Source: Myxococcales bacterium UBA1660
GTDB taxonomy: Bacteria; Myxococcota_A; Polyangia; Polyangiales; Houyiibacteriaceae
Reading direction: 5' to 3'
Length of the DNA: 64,000 nucleotides
Assembly: GCA_002320815.1 (NCBI GenBank)
Contig: DCLA01000111.1
Coordinates: 141,037-205,036, forward strand
Shown here piece by piece: positions 17,021 to 24,380 of this stretch (position 1 is the first letter of the stretch; each line of letters begins with the position of its first letter). The notes under the pieces were generated by a model. The model was not told the origin of the DNA and did not search any database. It saw only the letters and a list, made by a program, of their open reading frames with translations. The position numbers and the translations under genes were made by a program.

Positions 17021-17895
17021 TCGCCATCCCGCGGCGCGTCCGCCAGGGTGTCCGACGCCCGCGCCTGGCGCGGAGCGGGGGACTCCAGGGTCTCGCTGCG
17101 CGGCGCCCCCGGAGCGACGCCCCCCTCGCGGTTCCAACCACGGGTGAGCGCGACGCGGACGTCCCAGAGCTCCGGGAAGAGCGGCCGCTTCATGCGGACC
17201 TCGAGGGCCTTGGTGGGGTAGCCATCCAAGGCGGGGACGTCCCGGTGCACGCCGATGGTCCGGCGGACCAGGTAGAAGTGCGCGACCAGCCAGCGCTGGT
17301 AGGCGACGTCGAGGTCGAGGAGCGACTCGCAGAGCGCGACCAGGTACTCCGGCTCATGGGTCCGGTAGACGGTCTCGAGGGAGACCCCGGCGCGCTCGAA
17401 GCAGGCCTGGCGCGCCTCCTCCACGACGGCGCCGGCCTGGCGGAGCGCGGCGTAGCCCGGGGACTGGAGGCCGCTCCCGTCGCCGAGGTTGCGGCGGATG
17501 ATCTGGAAGTCCGCGGGCATCAGCGTCGAGAGGGAATCCATCGAGGAGCACATGCTCTCGAGGATCACCACGCAGCGGTTGATGGTCCGGTGCACGGAGC
17601 TGGGCGCGTCGGCGTCGATGAGGTCCACCAGCGCGACGAGACGCTGGTTGAGGAGCCGGAGCCAGAGCTCCTGGACCTGATGGACGACCTGGAAGGCCAG
17701 CTCGTCCGGATGGCAGCGCTCGTCGGTCGAGTGCTGGAGGGAGAGCAGCTCCGAGGTCCGCAAATAGACCTCGTAGTCGAGCTCACCCTTCCCGACTTCT
17801 GCATCGATCTCGGGCACATGGATGGGCCCATCGATCACTGCCTGTAGACGCTTCGCTCTCGTGGAGAGCGGACCAAAATCCTGCCGAGCTCCCAT
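17017..17895 (-). CDS. Tryptophan 2,3-dioxygenase-family haem protein, divergent
   Basis: The 292-residue product shows the TDO pattern: YEVYLRTSELLSLQHS, then HPDELAFQVVHQVQELWLRLL (62-82), MPADFQIIRRNLGDGSGLQS (126-145), and a late RWLVAHFYLVRRTIG with H206 as the expected haem ligand. TDO opens the tryptophan indole ring to N-formylkynurenine. Two canonical features are missing: the distal His directly before Asp-Glu is Pro here (HPDE instead of HHDE), and the GTGG substrate loop after the haem helix is absent. This points to a specialised haem-dependent aromatic oxygenase. It heads a three-gene operon; a palindrome lies upstream. The last 35 residues are Pro/Arg-rich and disordered. Confidence 0.8.
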   Translation of the reverse strand: MGARQDFGPLSTRAKRLQAVIDGPIHVPEIDAEVGKGELDYEVYLRTSELLSLQHSTDERCHPDELAFQVVHQVQELWLRLLNQRLVALVDLIDADAPSSVHRTINRCVVILESMCSSMDSLSTLMPADFQIIRRNLGDGSGLQSPGYAALRQAGAVVEEARQACFERAGVSLETVYRTHEPEYLVALCESLLDLDVAYQRWLVAHFYLVRRTIGVHRDVPALDGYPTKALEVRMKRPLFPELWDVRVALTRGWNREGGVAPGAPRSETLESPAPRQARASDTLADAPRDGE

Positions 17896-17928
17896 CAGGG
17901 GGGTGTGCTAATACGAAACGACGCAGAT

Positions 17929-17946
17929 CGTCCACGAAAATGGACG
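17929..17946. promoter_or_regulatory. Palindromic operator candidate upstream of TDO-like gene
   Basis: CGTCCA (17929-17934) and TGGACG (17941-17946) form an inverted repeat with six bases between. It lies 34-51 nt upstream of the start codon and over the expected -35 position if the -10 is TATTAG (minus strand, 17908-17913). It fits a site for a dimeric regulator; no regulator gene is adjacent. Confidence 0.4.
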
Positions 17947-18004
17947 CGAACGACCGATTTCGTCTCTGGACCGACGCGATCGCAGTGGACGAGCGAACGC
18001 GGTA

Positions 18005-18985
18005 TCAGCCACGTAGCTGCTCGGCGGCGCGCTCCGGAGCCACGGAGACCATCGAAAAGCCCGTGCTGAGCTCGACGCCAGCCAGGCCGCCCCCGCGCGG
18101 CAGGATGTCCACGTACCAGAAGGACGCCGGATCGGCGTGGGAGCGCACCGGCGGCAGTCGCCACAGCACGTTGTATGCCTTTCGCCCGCTCACCTCGATG
18201 ACGCGCTTCAGGGTCTTCGCCAGGACCTCACCGAAGCGCTCGACGGAGGCGTCGTCCAACGCCGAGAAGCTGCCGCGCTCGAGTCGCGGAACGATCCACG
18301 TCTGGTAGTCCACCTGCGGCGCGAAGGGGCAGAAGACCACGAAGTCTTCGGACGATTCGACGATGCGTTCGTCGGCATCCAGCTCTCGGGCGAGCACCGT
18401 GTCGAGGAGGGAGCGCCCTTCGCGACGCGCGTGGGCACGAGCCAGGGTCCAGCGACGCTCGTGCAAGCGTCCTCCGACCGTCGTCCCCACGAGCTGACCG
18501 TGGGGGTGCGGCTGGGAGCTCCCGGCGCGGCGGCCCCGGTTGCGGAACATGGCCACGTGGCGGATGCCGTCCGTGGCCTCGACCGCACGCAAACGGTCCC
18601 GATAGGCCTGGAGAACCAGCGTGCGAAGCGCCGGCGTGAAATCGGGCAGGTCGCCCTCGTGCTCGCGCCCCTCGACGATGATCTCGTGCACGCCCGTAGC
18701 CGGACGTGCATGACCGCCCACCGTGTCCGGTGGGACCACCTCCCCGCTGACGGCGGGGAACCGGTTGGTCACGGCGCGCACTTGCCAGTCGGCCGCCGTG
18801 GGGAACTGGGCGACGATCTCTTCGGCGTCGGACTCGTGACCGGGACAGAAGGGGCAGCGTCCCTCCGGAGCTGGCAGCAGCGGACCCTTGGCCACGGTGT
18901 CCGGGGGCACCTCGGCCCGACTGGGCGCCACGATGCGCCAGCAGTCTTCCATCGGATCGTGTCGGTAGCTCGCCGCGTCGCTCAT
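18005..18985 (-). CDS. galT: Galactose-1-phosphate uridylyltransferase-like (GalT)
   Basis: The 326-residue protein belongs to the GalT branch of the HIT superfamily, which exchanges UMP between UDP-glucose and galactose 1-phosphate. It shows the N-terminal RxDPMEDCWRIVAPSRA start, a zinc-type CPFCPGHE, VTNRFPAV, GVHEIIVEG, and the active-site HPHGQ in SSQPHPHGQLV with the nucleotidylated middle His. Length is near that of bacterial GalT. The ATG overlaps the stop of the acyl-CoA synthetase gene (ATGA). No other Leloir gene is near, so the sugar substrate could differ. Confidence 0.82.
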   Translation of the reverse strand: MSDAASYRHDPMEDCWRIVAPSRAEVPPDTVAKGPLLPAPEGRCPFCPGHESDAEEIVAQFPTAADWQVRAVTNRFPAVSGEVVPPDTVGGHARPATGVHEIIVEGREHEGDLPDFTPALRTLVLQAYRDRLRAVEATDGIRHVAMFRNRGRRAGSSQPHPHGQLVGTTVGGRLHERRWTLARAHARREGRSLLDTVLARELDADERIVESSEDFVVFCPFAPQVDYQTWIVPRLERGSFSALDDASVERFGEVLAKTLKRVIEVSGRKAYNVLWRLPPVRSHADPASFWYVDILPRGGGLAGVELSTGFSMVSVAPERAAEQLRG

Positions 18986-20451
18986 CGCTCTTCTCCGCTC
19001 GTCTCGGCCTGAGGCCCGGGGGTCCCGAGCCGCTTCTTCTGCACCTTGCCCATCGCGTTGCGCGGCAGGCCGTCCACGAAGTGTACCTCCCGCGGCCGCT
19101 TGTGCGGGGTGAGCTCGTCGGCGACCCGCTGGATCAGCGATTCCACGTCGGGTGCGTCGCCGCGCGGGACCACGTAAGCGACGATCCGCTGCCCCAGATC
19201 GGGATCGGCTTCGCCGACCACCGCCACCTCGGCGACCGCGGGATCCTCGAGGAGACAGGCCTCCACCTCGCCGGCGCCGACCTTGTAGCCCCCGGTCTTG
19301 ATGAGGTCGACGCTGCGGCGCCCGACGATGCGGATCGCTCCGTCGGCGCGCCGGGCGGCGAGGTCACCGGTGTAGAACCAGCCGTCGGCGTCGCGCACCG
19401 CCGCAGTGGCGTCGGGGCGGTTCAGGTAGCCGGCGAAGACACTGGGTCCGCGCACCGCCACCTCGCCCAGGGTCTCGTCGTCGTGGGCGTCCAGCTCGCG
19501 GCGCTCGTCGTCGACGAGCTTCAGCTCCACGCCGGGCAGGGGCGGCCCCACGTAGCCCGGCTGGGGATCACCCGCGGCGGAGACGCCGCAGTTGATCAGG
19601 GTCTCCGTGAGCCCGTAGCGCTCGTGGACGCCGCGCCCCGAGAGCCGCTCGAGGCGCCGATGCTCGCGCACCGGGAGCCCCGCCGACCCACTGACCAGGA
19701 GACGCGCGGCGCGCAGCCCGGCCACGAGCGTGCGGTCGGCCTCGGCGGCGTCGGCGAGCCGGTGGAGCATGGTGGGCACCGCGAAGAGCATCGACCCCTC
19801 CCCGCCCAGCGCGTCACAGGCGGCCTCGGGCGTGAAACGACCCAGGTGGTGGAGGGCGCCGCCCACGCGGAGGCTCCCGAAGAGCCCCAGTACGAGCCCG
19901 TGCACGTGGAAGAGCGGGAGCGCGTGGACCACCACGTCGGCGTCGGTCCAACCCCAGCGGTCGGCCAGGGCGTCGAGGTTGGCGGCCACGTTGCGCGCGG
20001 TGATCACCGCGCCCTTGGGCGCGCCGGTGGTACCGCTGGTGTAGAGGACCAGGAGGGGCTCGTCGTCGACGGCGCGCTCCGGCGGCGGCGCCTCGGCGGT
20101 CCCCACCGGCTCGCTGGGCGCCTGATCGGCGAAGGCCGCGGGGTCGGCAGCGAAGACGGCTCTGGGCTCCGCGTCGCCGAGCACGTGGGCCAGCTCGCGG
20201 CGACCGAGCTTGGGGTTGAGGGGCACGCTGACCAGCCCGACCAGCGCGTGGCCCACCAGGGCGACCACCGTGTCCACGTCGGCGGTGGCCCATACGGCCA
20301 CGCGATCCCCGGGCCGGAGCCCGCGGGCCAGACAGTCGGCGGCGTGGCCGCCGGCGCGCCGGGCCAGCTCGCGGTGGGTCAGGGTCTGGTCGCCCACCCG
20401 AAACGCCAGAGCGTCATCGGCGAACGCGAGTCGCGGAAAGAGGAGGCTCAC
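18982..20451 (-). CDS. Malonyl-CoA synthetase-like AMP-dependent ligase (MatB-like)
   Basis: The 489-residue protein is an ANL-family acyl-CoA synthetase. It shows the P-loop YTSGTTGAPKGAVI, HALPLFHVHGLVLG, MLFAVPTMLHRLAD, SGSAGLPV, ERYGLTET, YTGDLA, GRRSVDLIKTGGYKVGAGEVE and the late catalytic Lys in RNAMGKVQKKRL. HVHGLVLG, LLVSGSAGLPV and DLIKTGGYK are strongly like MatB and ACSF3, which make malonyl- or methylmalonyl-CoA from the free acid. GTG 20451 begins VSLLFPRL, matching MatB N-termini. It is translationally coupled to galT downstream, an unexplained pairing. Substrate is inferred from similarity. Confidence 0.83.
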   Translation of the reverse strand: MSLLFPRLAFADDALAFRVGDQTLTHRELARRAGGHAADCLARGLRPGDRVAVWATADVDTVVALVGHALVGLVSVPLNPKLGRRELAHVLGDAEPRAVFAADPAAFADQAPSEPVGTAEAPPPERAVDDEPLLVLYTSGTTGAPKGAVITARNVAANLDALADRWGWTDADVVVHALPLFHVHGLVLGLFGSLRVGGALHHLGRFTPEAACDALGGEGSMLFAVPTMLHRLADAAEADRTLVAGLRAARLLVSGSAGLPVREHRRLERLSGRGVHERYGLTETLINCGVSAAGDPQPGYVGPPLPGVELKLVDDERRELDAHDDETLGEVAVRGPSVFAGYLNRPDATAAVRDADGWFYTGDLAARRADGAIRIVGRRSVDLIKTGGYKVGAGEVEACLLEDPAVAEVAVVGEADPDLGQRIVAYVVPRGDAPDVESLIQRVADELTPHKRPREVHFVDGLPRNAMGKVQKKRLGTPGPQAETSGEER

Positions 20452-20514
20452 GGCGCTGGGCCTAGCATGACGCGGCGCGTTGCTCGACCGGCCATCGTCG
20501 CCCACCATCGACCC

Positions 20515-21522
20515 ATGAGCGAGAGCCGGCTGAACACCCCGCTGACCGAAGCCCTGGGCATCGACGTCCCCCTGATCTGCGGCGCGATGTACCCCTGCAG
20601 CAACCCCGAGCTCGTCGCGGCCGTGAGCGCCGCCGGCGGCATCGGCATCGTGCAGCCCATCAGCATGACCTACGTGCACGGCAACGACCTGCGCGAGGGC
20701 TTCCGCAAGATGAAGGCGATCACCGACAAGCCCGTCGGCTTCAACGCGCTGATCGAGAAGACCTCCAAAGTCTACGAAGACCGCATGCGCCACTGGGTGG
20801 ACGTGGCCCTCGAAGAAGGCGTGCGCTTCTTCATCACCGCCCTGGGCAACCCCAAGTGGGTCGTGGACAAAGTCCACGCGGTGGGCGGAACCGTCTACCA
20901 CGACGTCACCGGTCGCAAGCACGCCCTCAAGGCCCTCGACGGCGGCGTCGACGGCCTCATCTGCGTCAACAGCCGCGCCGGTGGCCACGCGGGCGAGCTC
21001 ACGCCCGAGCAGCTCCTCGAAGAGCTCGGTGACCTCGGCGTGCCCCTCGTCTGCGCTGGCGGTATCGGCGAACCCAGTGACTTCGCGCGCACCCTGGACA
21101 TGGGCTACGCGGGCGCGCAGCTCGGCACCCGCTTCATCGCCACCCCCGAGTGCAAGGCCCACGACGACTACAAGCAAGCCATCGTGAAGGCGAAGGAGGA
21201 GGACATCGTCCTCACCACCCGCATCAGCGGCATCCCGGTGGCCGTCATCGAGACCGAGTACGTGAAGAAGGTCGGCACCGAGACCGGCTGGCTCCTGCGC
21301 AAGGCCCTGCAGCACCCGAAGACCAAGCACTACGCGCGCATGGTCGTGCAGCTCAAGAGCATCTTCGAGCTGAAGCGCTCCTCGCTGAAGGGCGCGAACT
21401 ACCGGGACTACTGGCAGGCCGGCAAGTCGGTCGAGGGCATCGACGGCATCGAAGACGTGGCCACCATCGTGCGCCGCTTCGCCGAGGTCGCCGGCGCCGA
21501 CTCCGTCGTCGCCGCGGAGTAG
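20515..21522 (+). CDS. Nitronate monooxygenase / FMN oxidoreductase family
   Basis: The 335-residue TIM-barrel flavoprotein has NTPLTEALGIDVPLICGAM, AAVSAAGGIGIVQP, PVGFNALIE, ICVNSRAGGHAGE and VPLVCAGGIGEPSDFARTLDMGYAGAQLGTRF. These are the marks of the 2-nitropropane dioxygenase/nitronate monooxygenase family, which also includes FabK-type enoyl-ACP reductases. FMN binding is expected at the AGGIG and QLGTRF loops. ATG 20515 is chosen because the conserved region begins right after it; no Shine-Dalgarno sequence is seen. It is divergent from the ligase gene with a 63-nt spacer. The physiological substrate cannot be told. Confidence 0.85.
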   Translation: MSESRLNTPLTEALGIDVPLICGAMYPCSNPELVAAVSAAGGIGIVQPISMTYVHGNDLREGFRKMKAITDKPVGFNALIEKTSKVYEDRMRHWVDVALEEGVRFFITALGNPKWVVDKVHAVGGTVYHDVTGRKHALKALDGGVDGLICVNSRAGGHAGELTPEQLLEELGDLGVPLVCAGGIGEPSDFARTLDMGYAGAQLGTRFIATPECKAHDDYKQAIVKAKEEDIVLTTRISGIPVAVIETEYVKKVGTETGWLLRKALQHPKTKHYARMVVQLKSIFELKRSSLKGANYRDYWQAGKSVEGIDGIEDVATIVRRFAEVAGADSVVAAE

Positions 21523-21558
21523 TTGGGAGGCGGCGACGGGCTCGCCTTCACCTCGCGG

Positions 21559-21564
21559 TAGTAT
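21559..21564 (+). promoter_or_regulatory. Putative -10 box TAGTAT, leaderless
   Basis: TAGTAT ends 7 nt before ATG 21572 and no ribosome-binding site is present between them. Confidence 0.45.
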
Positions 21565-21571
21565 CGGGACG

Positions 21572-22195
21572 ATGAGACGACGAAGCTCGATCGTACCCTC
21601 GCTGATGGTCTTGCTCTTCGGGGCCTGCGGGGGTCCGGAGCCCACGGCGGAGCACGAGGTCGACAACGCCGAAGAGTCGCGCGAGGGGCGGGACGTGGAG
21701 GTCAGCGACGCCCCCCGCGGCGACGGGGAGGAGCGAGCCGAGGACGGACCGGACGGCGACGGGGAGGAGCGAGCCGAGGACGGACCGGGCGACGACGGCC
21801 CGGGCGAGGACGGACCGGGCGACGAGGGCTTGGGCGGCCCCGAGAGAGATGCGCCACTGCGGGGCGGTGGGGGCGGCGAGACCCGTTGGGGTGGGTTCAC
21901 CTATCGGGGGTCCTACGATCCGGCGGCGTTCAGCCGAGTCCTCGAGGACCACGAGCCCGCGATCCTCGCGTGTGCGGGGGAGCAGGGTCGCGGAGTGGCC
22001 GGCGAAGTGCGGTTCGAGTTCCGCATCGTGGACGACGGCGCGGTCGAGGGCGTGGAGACGAGCGGCGAGATCGCCGACTCGATCTTCGCAACCTGCGTCA
22101 CGCGAGCCCTGGCCACCTGGGTCTTCCCCGAACCGCCGAGCGGCGCGGTCCCGACCGTGTACTCGCTCCGGCTCCCGCTCCGGGAGCGGTGGTGA
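21572..22195 (+). CDS. Lipoprotein with AgmX/PglI-type C-terminal domain
   Basis: The 207-residue product has a signal peptide and lipobox (LLFGAC), an acidic linker with repeated GDGEERAEDGP and GDDGPGEDGP units (about 50-85), and a C-terminal domain (about 105-207) with FSRVLEDHEPAILACAGE, GEVRFEFRIVDDGAVEGVE, ATCVTRALATWVFPEP. This domain resembles the TonB-like AgmX/PglI C-terminal domain common in myxobacteria, with its two conserved Cys. Probably envelope-located; role unknown. The linker DNA contains near-identical tandem copies, so its length may vary between strains. Confidence 0.75.
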   Translation: MRRRSSIVPSLMVLLFGACGGPEPTAEHEVDNAEESREGRDVEVSDAPRGDGEERAEDGPDGDGEERAEDGPGDDGPGEDGPGDEGLGGPERDAPLRGGGGGETRWGGFTYRGSYDPAAFSRVLEDHEPAILACAGEQGRGVAGEVRFEFRIVDDGAVEGVETSGEIADSIFATCVTRALATWVFPEPPSGAVPTVYSLRLPLRERW

Positions 22196-22263
22196 ACGGC
22201 GCCTCTGCCGAGCCAGGGGAACGCCTCGGGGCGGAAGCCCGCCCGGCGGATCGTCGGCTGGTG

Positions 22264-22269
22264 TAGGCT
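22264..22269 (+). promoter_or_regulatory. Putative -10 box TAGGCT, leaderless
   Basis: TAGGCT ends 9 nt before ATG 22279; the spacer has no Shine-Dalgarno-like run. Confidence 0.35.
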
Positions 22270-22278
22270 CGCGAGCCC

Positions 22279-24039
22279 ATGCCCCCGCGACAGCGAACGG
22301 GTCGCTCGGCTCTCGAGCGTCGCCTGCGACTCCGGCTCGCCGAAGCGGCCACCGTCGTCGACGAGGAGCCGCCCAGCGACGAGCCGAGGATCGCGCGGGA
22401 GGCCACCGAGGCCGACCGGTGGCTGGACCTGATCCACCACGTCCCGCGGATCACCGTGGATCCCGAGGCGCTGCGCGCCGCGGTGCGCTTCGCCTTCGAG
22501 TCCGGTGACGCCGGCGGGCTCTTGCGGCGCTCGGTGGACCAGGCGCCCTTGGCGCCGAGCGGGTTTGCCCGGGGATCCTTCGCCGACGGCCTCTTCCTGC
22601 CCGAGCTCATCAAGGCCGTCTTCCGGCCCAAGGTCGACGGCCTGAGCATGGGCCCGAGCGAGCATCATCTGGTCTCCTTGATCAGCGCGCCGCCCGACGA
22701 CTTCCGCGACGTGACCCTGCGCCAGTCGGTCCTCCGGGAGCTCGTGGCGCGCCCCGACGTGCGCGCGGCGGCCGAGAAGGCGTACGGCCTCCTCCGCGAC
22801 CTGCGCGATCACCTCGACGACCGACCCATGTCGCCGGGCGACACCGCGCGCCGGAAGATCGAAGTGCTCACCACCCTGCGGGACTTCTTCGTCACCGCCG
22901 CGGATGGTCTGAAGGGCACCACCTCCGCGCTGAGCCGGCTCCAGGAGTGGGCCCAGCGCGTGTGCGGCAGCCCGGTCTTCGGCCGCCTGGAACAGGTCCT
23001 CGCCTTCGAGGCCGAGATGGCCGTCGTGGACGTGCGCTTGGTGTTGGCCAGCGATGGGCGCATCCGCGACTTCCAGCTGATGCGCACCGAGGAGCCGGCC
23101 GCCAACCCGCTGGTGCGCTCGCCGTGGCGGCGGTTCTGGTCGCGAGTCGTCGCGTTCTTCCGCGGGTATCGCTACGGCGAGCAGGAGGTCCTGCTGCGGG
23201 TCGTGGACGAAGTCTTCGCCAGCCTCGAAGACGACGTGCTTCCCCTGATCAGCGTGCTGGGGGATCTCGAGCTCTACCTGGCCGCCCTCGCCTTTCGGGA
23301 TCGGTGCGCCAAGGACGGCCTCGAGGTCTGCTTGCCGGAGCTCGTGGACAACCCCGGCCTGGAAGGCCCCAGCGGACCGGCCGAGCTCCGCGGGCTCTTC
23401 AACCCGCTGCTGCTCCTCCAGGACATCGTCCCCGTCACCCAGGACCTGGTGACCGAGGGCCACGACGCGATCCTGTTGATCACCGGGCCCAACTCCGGCG
23501 GCAAGACGCGGACCCTGCAGTCGGTGGCCCTCTCGCAACTCCTGGCCCAAGCGGGCCTCTTCGTGCCGGCGAGGGAGGCGCGGCTCACTCGGGCGCCGGC
23601 CATGTTCGTCTCGCTGGTGGAGAGCGCCCCCGCCGACCAGCGTGAGGGCCGGTTGGGCACCGAGCTCATGCGCGTGCGGCGGCTCTTCGAAGAGATCCAG
23701 CCGGGGTCGCTGGTCATCCTCGACGAGCTCTGCAGCGGCACGAACCCCGGCGAAGGCATCGCCATCTTCAACATGGTCCTGGGCCTCCTGCCGCGGCTCC
23801 GCCCGCGCGCGTTCCTCACCACCCATTTCCTGGACGCCGCCCGGGAGCTCGAGGCCAACCCGCCGACCGACCGCCTGGCGATGCGCCAGGTCGAGCTGGA
23901 CCCCAACGACGAGCCCACGTACCAGCTCGTCCCGGGTGTCGCCCCCAGCTCGCTGGCCCACGCCGTCGCCTCGCGGCTGGGGGTGACCCACGAAGAACTC
24001 GAGGCCCTCGTCGAGAAGCGGATCGCCAAGAGCCGCTGA
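22279..24039 (+). CDS. MutS-family ATPase (MutS-core/clamp type)
   Basis: The 586-residue protein ends in a MutS-type ABC ATPase: Walker A GPNSGGKT (403-410), then QAGLFVPAREA, Walker B VILDELCSGTNPGEG and the following THF switch (TTHFLD). The N-terminal 380 residues are mostly helical and match the core/clamp layout, without the mismatch-recognition domain of MutS and without a C-terminal Smr nuclease of MutS2. Such short MutS relatives are known but their roles are mostly untested, so I do not assign mismatch repair. It stands alone; an array of repeats follows downstream. Confidence 0.85.
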   Translation: MPPRQRTGRSALERRLRLRLAEAATVVDEEPPSDEPRIAREATEADRWLDLIHHVPRITVDPEALRAAVRFAFESGDAGGLLRRSVDQAPLAPSGFARGSFADGLFLPELIKAVFRPKVDGLSMGPSEHHLVSLISAPPDDFRDVTLRQSVLRELVARPDVRAAAEKAYGLLRDLRDHLDDRPMSPGDTARRKIEVLTTLRDFFVTAADGLKGTTSALSRLQEWAQRVCGSPVFGRLEQVLAFEAEMAVVDVRLVLASDGRIRDFQLMRTEEPAANPLVRSPWRRFWSRVVAFFRGYRYGEQEVLLRVVDEVFASLEDDVLPLISVLGDLELYLAALAFRDRCAKDGLEVCLPELVDNPGLEGPSGPAELRGLFNPLLLLQDIVPVTQDLVTEGHDAILLITGPNSGGKTRTLQSVALSQLLAQAGLFVPAREARLTRAPAMFVSLVESAPADQREGRLGTELMRVRRLFEEIQPGSLVILDELCSGTNPGEGIAIFNMVLGLLPRLRPRAFLTTHFLDAARELEANPPTDRLAMRQVELDPNDEPTYQLVPGVAPSSLAHAVASRLGVTHEELEALVEKRIAKSR

Positions 24040-24380
24040 CGCCGCTCAGGGGTCGCCGTCGACCCGCCCGGTCGCCGCCGACCCGCCCGGGGTCCGGACC
24101 TCCCTCCGCCTAGCCGTCCGGGGTCTGGCCGCCGACCCGCCCGGGGTCCGGACCTCCCTCCGCCTAGCCGTCCGGGGTCCGGACCTCATGAGCAGGGCCG
24201 TGTGGCTGCACATCGGGTGTCGTGGGGGCCGGGTCGACGTCCGACGACCCCTCGACGGGACACCAAGGACCTCGAACCAGCGTAACTTGACCGGAACACA
24301 CGTTCGCGACGCACGTCGGCGATCGACGGACGGAGGTGTGCGTCACCCGGGCCTTCCGAGCGACGCACTTCGCCTAGCGT
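24040..24380. repeat. Left repeat array beside RAYT-like gene
   Basis: A 52-bp unit occurs at 24074-24125 and again, essentially identical, at 24128-24179 (period 54). Partial copies flank it (24050-24073 and 24175-24188). The core is CCGACCCGCCCGGGGTCCG and the unit contains the palindrome GGTCCGGACC. The core reappears in opposite orientation on the right side of the transposase gene. From 24190 to 24380 the DNA is lower in GC and I see no gene. Confidence 0.75.

Noticed and set aside
18982..21900. Longer 972-codon form of the MatB-like ligase
   Set aside because: The extra 483 codons are antisense to the nitronate-monooxygenase-family gene and lipoprotein gene; MatB homologues start at the VSLLFP sequence.
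22279..24039. Defence system based on the MutS-type ATPase beside the transposase
   Set aside because: The ATPase gene stands alone with its own promoter box and the neighbouring mobile gene lies beyond a repeat array; no nuclease or other defence gene is present.
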